Shown here: positions 56,194 to 64,000 of the stretch, in pieces
How the letters are laid out: every line of letters starts with the position of its first letter
Position numbering within the stretch: position 1 is the stretch's first letter
Position numbers and translations under genes: made by a program
Notes under the pieces: model-generated
Told to the model about the DNA's origin: nothing
What the model saw: only the letters and a program-made list of their open reading frames with translations
Databases searched by the model: none
NCBI GenBank assembly: GCA_947172415.1
Contig: OX359192.1
Span: 6,682,401-6,746,400, forward strand
DNA: 64,000 nt
Reading direction: 5' to 3'
Source of the DNA: Chondrosia reniformis
Taxonomy: Eukaryota; Porifera; Demospongiae; Chondrillida; Chondrillidae

Positions 56194-56227
56194 TCTAAGC
56201 AGAGTAGCACTTTCAATGCCTCCACTA

Positions 56228-56601
56228 TCAAGTACCAAATTTGAGTTTCCACTCCAATTCCAAAAATGTTCTCAGTGAGGGATCTTTAATTGACTTGATA
56301 ACCTTGAGCCCCGCCTCTCCGTTGTCAGAGTAATAATCAGACAGAGCTTCAGCGTAACTTATCCACACACAGTTTGAACACCCTGATGAACAGCATTCAT
56401 CTGGTAATGGAGCCCTGGGCGGACCTATAATCACGTGACAATATGACTCATGTGATGACACATGAAACATTTCATGAAAAGTAACATAAAAAGATTTAAC
56501 TTACAATTAAAGCTGACCTTTTAATATATTGTTGTTGTTGTATGACCTTGATAGCAGAACCAGACTCAACGACTTCCTCAAAAAACCAATAAGATGCGCC
56601 A
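56228..56601 (-). CDS. OXLD1: OXLD1, oxidoreductase-like domain protein
   Basis: Two exons. Exon 1, from ATG at 56601, encodes MAHLIGFLRKSLSLVLLSRS, a good mitochondrial presequence (basic, Ser-rich, no acids), and ends with a split Gly codon before GTCAGC. Exon 2 starts at about 56429 and carries the domain: PPRAPLPDECCSSGCSNCVW (Cys motif CC-x3-C-x2-C), YAEALSDYYSDNGEAGLKVI, FLELEWKLK. This is the short Cys-rich oxidoreductase-like domain; its exact function is not settled. TCACGTGA (56431-56438) and TCATGTGA (56448-56455) lie at the intron end. Head to head with xylosyltransferase. Confidence 0.88.
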
Positions 56602-56786
56602 TCTATCGCTAAGTATAGCTCCACCTTCGGCAGACATTTTTAAAAGATTGCGCAATCAATAAGTGATTCCGTTATTACGTTTCCAACGATACATTAGTTC
56701 CGGCTCAGTGGAAATGGCTTCATGATATATATTGGGGATTGCTTGGAGAGCTAGATCAACGAGTAGCCCTATGCCAAGGAAGAACT
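56602..56786. promoter_or_regulatory. Shared promoter region, OXLD1 / xylosyltransferase
   Basis: 185 bp between divergent ATGs (56601 minus, 56787 plus). Contains GCGCAATC and CAATAAG words; no core element recognised. Confidence 0.5.
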
Positions 56787-59700
56787 ATGCCCTTAATTAA
56801 CCGGCTTGCTAGATTGAGTTTTAGAAGTGGATTTACAGTGTGCCTTGCATTAGTCTTTGTATTTATTCAGTTTATATCATTTAGCCAAGTGTCAAATGTT
56901 TTGTTTGAAGGAGAGTCAAGCAGTCCAGATCATCACGAGGCAAGACCAGGAATATCTGAAGTGAGCACTATTAAGTTTAGAAGTATCGAGGTCTCTGCCA
57001 AATATCTTCTTGCGTTATTATTTGTTTTACCTTTGTCAACGTTCACAAATACGTCATCACGCTAACAATTTCCCTTAAACTGTACATAGATTGAGTACCA
57101 CGAGGAGAAGCTAATTTCATTACCTTTTCATAATCACAAGAGTTTGAAAAATGGTGCCAATACTCCGATGAATGTTGACAGACAAGGGATGAGAGATTTT
57201 TATGCTAATGGAAGAGCAAAGGAATTCGAGTCCAATCTACGAGAACTGCGTCTAATCGTGGATTCCACGGTGGCAGAGCATTGCGAAATCAGTGGAAGAG
57301 AGGCATTATCTGCTATGGAAAGAACTAAGAGTGAACACTGTAAAATGTACATCAGAAACATAACTTGTCTGCAGCAGAGCGGAAGGTTATTTGACCTGAA
57401 TATTGCATATGAATGTCCTAAAGGAACTAGCTTTATAGGAGAAACACTATCTTCAGAGAGGACACTAGTGAAAGTGGACAATATTCCATCAATCCGAATT
57501 GCCTATGTGTTGATTGTACATGGAAGGGCTGTTCGTCAAATAAAGATGATGCTAAAGGCACTGTATCACAAGGATCACTATTACTATATTCACGTTGACT
57601 CTGTAAGTATTAGTATATAAATGGCTTGTTTGTTGTATGTATGTAGTAATGGTGGTGTGTTATAAATTATACACAAAGTGCAAATGGGTTTTATTCTAGA
57701 GCTACAAGATGTCTGACCACTTTTGTAAACATTGCTGTAGCAATTCTGTGTTCGTAAGAGAGATATGCATACGGGCTCTGGAATGTACTTTTGTTTGGCA
57801 CTAGTCGGACTACTCACTTGTATGTCTTCATGTGAGCAGTGAATGGACTTCAGCTGACAAACCCGAGCGGTGGTTGGCTTATGTGTGGCAGTGTATCTTA
57901 TATCGGGTGCAGCTGTGCAGATTGTAACACAATTTATTTGTCCAAATTAGAGTGTTTATACTTGGCTAGATTATCGTGAGAACAATCTTAAGTGGATCAT
58001 GCATGAGTGCATACAAGAGGAGACAATAACGGGGGGGGGGGGGCATTCCTGTTGGGTTAGTATTAGTGATACCCTCTGTAGTGCTTATGGAGGTAGTTTG
58101 CTGATTGACTGACTGATATACGTATGTATGCACTTGTAGCGTTAGTCACGGGTCAGGTGCTGTGTTTTGCTTAACTGTATTGTGTGTTTAGTAATGTAGC
58201 TGATTAAATTGTAATATTTGTAAAAACCATTTCTTACATACTTATTATGTAATATCCCATATTAATTAACCCATCCTGCGTACCCAAAGGTCTCTGATGT
58301 TTTAATCGGTCTGTTTTAAAGTTATTAATTGTGGTTTCATTGTTAGTGAGTTCAGACACATTGTCGTGTATTTTATATGATTCTTATGGCCTAGCATGTT
58401 ATTGGTCTAAACTAATTATATATATATCTTTCAAGATGACATTAAATACAACTGAATGTACAGGTTTCTCCACTTGAAGATAATTCAGCCTTCTCTGTGT
58501 ACAAGGGTGACTGCTGATTCCCTATTCTAAGTTGCTCCTACTTTGCAATGTCTCCCTGTTACATTTCTAAGGTGTTGCTGAGAATATTTAGTTCACTGAC
58601 AGTTTCTATTTATTAATTTGATTATAAATGTCACTGTTAGGTGTTCCTGGTCTGTTAAATGAAGTTATCTGTTACCTAGAGTCTGTGCACGCCAATAATT
58701 TTTATTTCAGTCTGAGAAACTGTATATTATGATAACAGCACTCCATAAATACATACCCATCTGTTCATGTTCAAGCAATAAGTATGTGTTATCCAGAATT
58801 TATATCAAATTCCAGTGTTTTCACATTTTAAAATTTTTAGCACTATTGTGTAGCTGGTACGTATACGTATATATACCTATGTGTGTACATACACACAGGT
58901 TCTCATAGTCTATATATCTAGTCTAACCACAGCAAGCAATGCAAGGTTTTCCTTTGGTTAAGCCCTTGTGTACACTAAATTCCCACAAATATTTGAGGGA
59001 GACGTCTTGTACTTCATACGTACGTATTCGTATGTTATAAATATGCGTACAGTATTTGAAACCAGAGTTGAAGAAATCCTGATTCTTTTGATGTACGTTG
59101 TTTACCTACTGGGAGATGTATGTAATTCCTACTCTCTCACAGAGGTCTGATTATCTTCTTGTATGTAATTCCTACTCTCTCACAGAGGTCTGATTATCTT
59201 CTTGTATGTAATTCCTTCTCTCTCACAGAGGTCTGATTATCTTGTATGTAATTCCTACTCTCTCACAGAGGTCTGATTATCTTCTTGTATGTAATTCCTA
59301 CTCTCTCACAGAGGTCTGATTATCTTGTATGTAATTCCTACTCTCTCACAGAGGTCTGATTATCTTCGTAGAGAACTGGAAAAGGTGTCCGCCATTTATC
59401 CCAACGTTCGATTAACCCCCTGGCGCCTAGCAACTATATGGGGTGGAGCTTCCCTGTTGAAGATGATTTTACAGGCTATTGCAGACTTGGAGGGAATGTC
59501 TGACTGGAAGTGGGACTACATTATAAACCTCAGTGGGGCAGATTACCCTATACAGTAAGAAACACTCAATATGTGATCAAATAGATGTGTATTCATTTAG
59601 TATAAATTGACTTATGGAGCGACAGAGTTGGAAGAATCTTGCAATTAATAGTTGGCTGTGCAGTATTTTTAGTACCTTAACCTAAGAATCTTGCAATTAC

Positions 59701-62700
59701 AGAATAGTTGGCTTAACCTAATTTTTATACCTTCCTGCTAATTAGGAGGTGATAATTATTAATGTTATGTGATATGTGAATCTCTAATCCAAATGGAGTT
59801 GTAGCATTGCACTTTCTCATGTAGAACTGATGGTCAATTGAGAAGGTTCCTGGGAATGTACAATGGAAAGAACTTTGTAAAGTCACACAGGAAGGACACA
59901 GCCAAGTAAGTCTTGGTATACCAGCTAGATACCCAGTGGTTGCATAACTATTTATGTAAATGTAAATGTAAAGGTTTATGAATGCCTCATTGGGTTGGTG
60001 AGCCTTCAGTGCTTTGATGAAGCCTAAAAATCAATATAAAAATGTGTAGTGTACACAGGAGTACTAGATACATTGCATATTAATCATATTTCAGTGAAAT
60101 GATCAATGCAGTTGGGATGCCATTTCCATGATATGCAATAGATAAAGCATCTGGAAGGCATTCCTTGTCCGAACAATACCTTTAACATAGTAATATTAAC
60201 CAATAGCTCATAAAATGTAGCTGTGTAGTTGAATGTACGTACATTTGTATGTCACTCAGGTAATATATGTATATAATACTGATATACGTACTGTAGTACT
60301 GATGGCTGAATTCTCATTATGACATTTGAAAATGTGGTATAATGTACAGTATAATCCTTTACGTAGCTCATCTACGTATGTACGTATATATGTACATAAT
60401 AATTGGACATGTCCATGCATGCATTTGTACTTGAATTTCTTTACCAAAACTGTCTTTCGTACCAGGTTTATTCAGAAACAAGGATTGGATCGCATCTTTG
60501 TTGAGTGTGATACCCACATGTATCGAATAGGGAGTAGAGACCTCCCAAGTGATATTACCCTTGACGGTGGCAGTGACTGGATTATCTTACATAGGAACTT
60601 TTCACACTATCTTGTAAATAGTACTGATCACTTTTTGTTGGCTTTAAAGAAATTCTATGAGTTCACCCTTCTGCCAGCTGAGGTAAGATTCTGTCTCACA
60701 TTTTTCATGTGGACCTGATTTATACAGATGATTAAAAAGTCAAATAATTTTCATGTTTTTCTTTCTTTTTATACACTGTTAGTCTTTCTTTCATACTGTG
60801 CTGAGAAATGGTCAGCATTGTGAAACATTTATCTCCCACAATCTACACCTTTTGAATTGGAATAGGAAGCTGGGGTGCCACTGCCAGTACAAGGATATTG
60901 TCGACTGGTGCGGCTGCTCTCCTAATGACTTCCTGCCACAAGATATTGATTGGCTTGAGGTTCTTATATAAACTGGTGATGACTTTAGGAGTAATTGTAT
61001 TGACCTGGGTATTTAAAGTATGCTGTATAAAAATTAATAGTGTGGATCATTTGAAGTATGGGTCTTGCATTGCCATGGTAACCTTTCATCCACTCACAGT
61101 GTGTTTATGGGCCTTGCTAAGTATACCAGATACTAGATGGGGTCAGCATACATACATACGTACATAATAAAGGTTTCTTAATAGCCAGCAAGGGTTAGTG
61201 GGTGCAACCTTTGTCCTAAGCACCTGTATTGTGTGGCAAGTTAAATTGGTTGTGTATTACAAATGACATTCTCAAGGCCTTCTGTCAGTTAGGATGTGAT
61301 TCTGCATACAGATCAATTAGCTGGTTTACAGTTATTCCTCTTATTCCAGAGTTCTGGTGTTAATAATTTCTTTGCTCGCAAGTTTGAGTCAATAATCAGC
61401 CATGAGATAATAAGAGAGTTGGACGCTCACCTCTTTGGAGCATATCCTGCAGGCACTCCTGGGCTCTACAGCTACTGGGAGAGTCTTTACCATTCTGAAG
61501 ATGATATTACTCAGCCTGGAGACTCCTCCTTTACACTATACATGTCACTATCAAGACTAATTGGGACACACTTCACCAAGTATGCTGCACATAGATGCTG
61601 TAAACTAGTACATCATGTTGCTATGGCAACTGTTTTTATGTTAACAAGTAAATGGGCATACTCCTTTTGAGTAGTTTTCCTAAATATCTTTCCAGGGTTA
61701 GACCATCCTGTAACCTGCCCTTCCCTCGGAACCCTGCGGTCCATCAGATCAGTGCTCACCTTGTTAAGGACCAGTTCGTTGGTTTGATTATTACTCTGCA
61801 AGATGTGGTCAATGGTAAAAGGGCGGGCCCATACTTTGAGGCATTCTACCAGCCAGTCTCAAATATAGAAATAGATGACACTGAAGGAGATGCTGGCAGG
61901 AGATTAGACTCAGTTTTTGTAAGCTCTGTCTTTGGAGATGAGATCTCTGCTTGTAAATGTCATACTGCATTTATACAAGGCTGAAACAGAACATTCTAAA
62001 TATGGTTTCTATTTTCTGTAACTCCTGAAAGTATTATCTAATCATACACTAAAAGCAGTCACAATCGAATATCAAACATTTTCATTCTGTGCACGTATAT
62101 ACGTATGTCATTCTGTGCATATACATGTATATACGTACATACGTACGTAGGTCATTGTGTGCATGTATGTACGTATATAGGTTTCGAGCAAGTGGGATCC
62201 GAAGGAGACGACATTCCGTAATTTGGCTGGTGCTTTGGGCCCCCATGACGACCCAATGGTAGCTGTGTACTGGAAGCAGGGTGTCCCCATGGAAGTGAGC
62301 ATGTCCTTCACTGATCCTCTCGGGGAGAAGGTATCCAGGCCTCCCTCAAGGGTTAATACAGATAATCGGGTATCAACAGAAAAATTGAGTACTTCAAAGC
62401 CGTTGAAGCCTGGCATATGGACATTTGAATTAAATCATGGAAAGGTAGATCCAAAGATAGTCTTTAAGAAAAAATATCTTGTTCTTCCTCTGACACACTT
62501 TGGTAATAGTAGTCCACTGCAAGATCCTAAGAAGACAAATGGCATCTGGGCTTTTGTGAACAGCCACCACCCAAACGTGTCTCCAGAATTGTATGAGGAA
62601 TGGAAAGCCAATGTGACTTCAAGTGGAAAGGCTTTGTATGCGTATATTGATCATTTAGTTGACAAATTCTGGAAGCTTTTTGAAGTCTGTATTGATACTG

Positions 62701-62819
62701 AAGGAGTTGACAAGTGTCCTTCAATGGTCCCGAAATGTAGAAAAACTAAATGGAGTACGTTTTCTCCTGATCCCAAGTCAGAACTTGTTCCAGTAAAGGA
62801 AGATGGAAGAATTAGATAA
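56787..62819 (+). CDS. XYLT: Protein O-xylosyltransferase (XYLT1/2)
   Basis: Golgi type II enzyme that adds xylose to Ser of proteoglycan cores, starting heparan/chondroitin sulfate chains. Exons 56787-56960, 57090-57602, 59352-59554, 59825-59905, 60466-60682, 60783-60959, 61350-61579, 61696-61918 and 62181-62819 join in frame to 818 residues. Short cytosolic tail and signal anchor (about residues 13-35, [17 protein letters not shown]). GT14 core: [124 protein letters not shown]-terminal domain: [17 protein letters not shown] through [19 protein letters not shown], almost the vertebrate ending. Only the last of six tandem acceptor copies before exon 3 keeps the frame. Confidence 0.96.
58031..58042 (+). 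repeat. Poly-G run
   Basis: About 12 consecutive G in the 1.75-kb XYLT intron 57603-59351, which otherwise holds nothing recognised before its terminal repeat. Confidence 0.9.
59115..59366 (+). repeat. Six tandem copies of the XYLT exon-3 acceptor
   Basis: Units of 40-43 bp: CTTGTATGTAATTCCTACTC then TCTCACAG|AGGTCTGATTATCTT. Acceptors fall at about 59143, 59185, 59228, 59268, 59310 and 59351. Each unit also has CTT|GTATGT, a good donor, so each looks like an 15-18-nt micro-exon with both splice sites. Joining at an upstream copy shifts frame or meets TGA. Confidence 0.95.
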
Positions 62820-63027
62820 ATCTATTGAACTCCACGTTTTTATTGCCATTAAATGGTCACTTTCAATTCCCAAAGTCATTCAGTGATATTCAGCGTTCAT
62901 CTAATGTCTGCTTTTGTGATGTATTTCAAATTTTAAAGGATGGTCTAACGCGTTACGCCGATTGATTTATCATGAATAGGCTGCACGGAATGGCTTGGTG
63001 ACCGCTCTGGGGATTCCCCCCAAGCAC
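62820..63027. promoter_or_regulatory. Intergenic, XYLT end to USP22-like start
   Basis: 208 bp. Contains the palindrome TAACGCGTTA (62946-62955), about 80 bp upstream of the USP22-like ATG. No AATAAA for XYLT was found here. Confidence 0.4.
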
Positions 63028-63779
63028 ATGGTTACAATTCGGGACATGTCTAATTCCGCTGCCAAGGGATGTGTTCATTTTACTGGATCTGCTAAAGAGA
63101 ATGCGCTGTTGTCGTATAAAATTGTCTATAAGTACATAATAAGGCAGAGTAGCGACAGAGACATTAGATTAGCTAAGGTAAATGTGGCTATATTCCTCAA
63201 TCTGAAAACTGACTTTGAATGTTGTTTTATTTATTTCTATGCGTAGAGTCGTACATGCATATGTCACATGTGTCTGAATAGCAGCCCCTACCTCCTAGCT
63301 TGCTTGTCGTGTGTGTCACTAGGATGCCTGTTTCCGAATAATCATCACATCATACATTATCAGAATACAGGTCACGCGTTTGGTAAGTATTCATATGTTG
63401 TTAAAGTGTATATACGCTCTTGTTACTGCCACGTACGCGTGTAGCTGGTGTGACATGGTGGTATATAATGTAGATTAGTTGGAACGGATATCAGTATGCA
63501 AATGCTCTTTTTGTTAATCATTACTTTGTCTTTTGACGTTTTCTGTTTATTCTGCAGCTGCTGAAGTAAGTTATGGTAATATTTATTGCATGGAGTGTTC
63601 AGATTTCATATATCAAGCTGAAGTTGACAAATTATCAAAAGAAATTGATCAGCAAATGCAACAATCACGGAAGAAAAATGGAGTTACTCAATATTGCCTA
63701 TTTGAACCAAAACAAAGTGAAATTAATTTACTAAGGGAACATCCCAAACGACGACTCCTAGAGTCTAACTCAACAATAG
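63028..63779 (+). CDS. USP22-like SAGA deubiquitinase, 5' part
   Basis: N-terminus of a USP22/USP51-type histone H2A/H2B deubiquitinase; the catalytic domain lies beyond the window. Exons 63028-63177, 63247-63382 and 63558-63779. The ZnF-UBP is visible: GCVHF, SRTCICHMC, LLACLSCVSLGCLF, HHIIHYQNTGHAFA, YGNIYCMECSDFIYQ (human: AKSCICHVCG, CLYCVFFGCF, YGGIYCFLCQDYIY). Then FEPKQSEINLLREHPKRRLL and SNSTIG, aligning with ELELLKHNPKRRKITSNCTIG just before the catalytic Cys box. The ATG at 63028 was chosen as first in frame; upstream in-frame sequence has only TTG/GTG. 63780-64000 is intron. Confidence 0.9.
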
Positions 63780-64000
63780 GTATTGCTTCTTGAATCCATA
63801 TTCTTTTAACAGTCTCCACAACACTATCAGTATTGCCCGGTCATGCCTCTCTTTGTAGAGAGTACATCCCTTGCTGTATGAGGAATGCACTGGACTTGTA
63901 TATGTACCTTAGCTAACTTGTATTTGGAGTGTCTGCTAATATATAGGCATATTATACATATATTTATGATGTCTTTAAGTACAGCTATACTAAAGATGCT

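Overview
The window is a gene-dense stretch of an early-branching animal genome, most likely a demosponge. It is AT-rich. Introns are mostly 40-300 bp with GT-AG ends. Genes are packed back to back, and the gene content is metazoan: tuberin, xylosyltransferase, a SKAP-type adaptor, a SPRY/SOCS-box protein, FBF1, IFT27 and Integrator subunit 15. All assignments come from reading translated exons against remembered protein families. No database search was run.

Layout. 1-17154: 3' part of PIGA (+), a SKAP-like PH/SH3 adaptor (+), a secreted type II (permuted) PHB-depolymerase-like esterase (-), and ANKZF1/Vms1 (+). One long ANKZF1 intron carries an intronless PP1-regulatory ankyrin gene (-). 17155-21224: gene-poor, with an unexplained GC/CpG-rich block. 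21225-51308: nine genes without large gaps: FBF1 (-), an unrecognised gene (+), sphingosine kinase (-), CHMP6 (-), a RAMA-domain protein with a coding minisatellite (+), IFT27 (-), an SPSB-type SPRY/SOCS-box protein (+), INTS15 (-) and TSC2 (+). 51309-54972: a 158-bp satellite split by a unique island, then a small MITE. 54973-64000: a C7orf50-like gene (-), OXLD1 (-), xylosyltransferase (+) and the 5' end of a USP22-like SAGA deubiquitinase (+, runs off the window).

Six gene pairs are head to head with only 68-185 bp between start codons, so they probably share bidirectional promoters. Other neighbours are in tandem with very short gaps (PIGA/SKAP 88 bp, OXLD1/C7orf50-like 34 bp). The genes do not form one pathway. 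They cover GPI-anchor and proteoglycan synthesis, mTORC1 control, sphingolipid signalling, ESCRT-III, cilia, ribosome quality control and snRNA processing.

The least ordinary features are: (1) a ~136-bp intronic fold-back in PIGA whose arm differences are nearly all G-U-compatible on the sense strand; (2) tandem repeats that start on, or duplicate, splice sites (PIGA, ANKZF1, TSC2, XYLT); (3) two TSC2 intron arrays built on TCACATGA, an M-box/CLEAR-like word; (4) a dispersed repeat with a small Lys-rich reading frame, present as an inverted pair at 21.4 and 29.1 kb with fragments elsewhere; (5) a satellite interrupted by a ~1-kb unique island.
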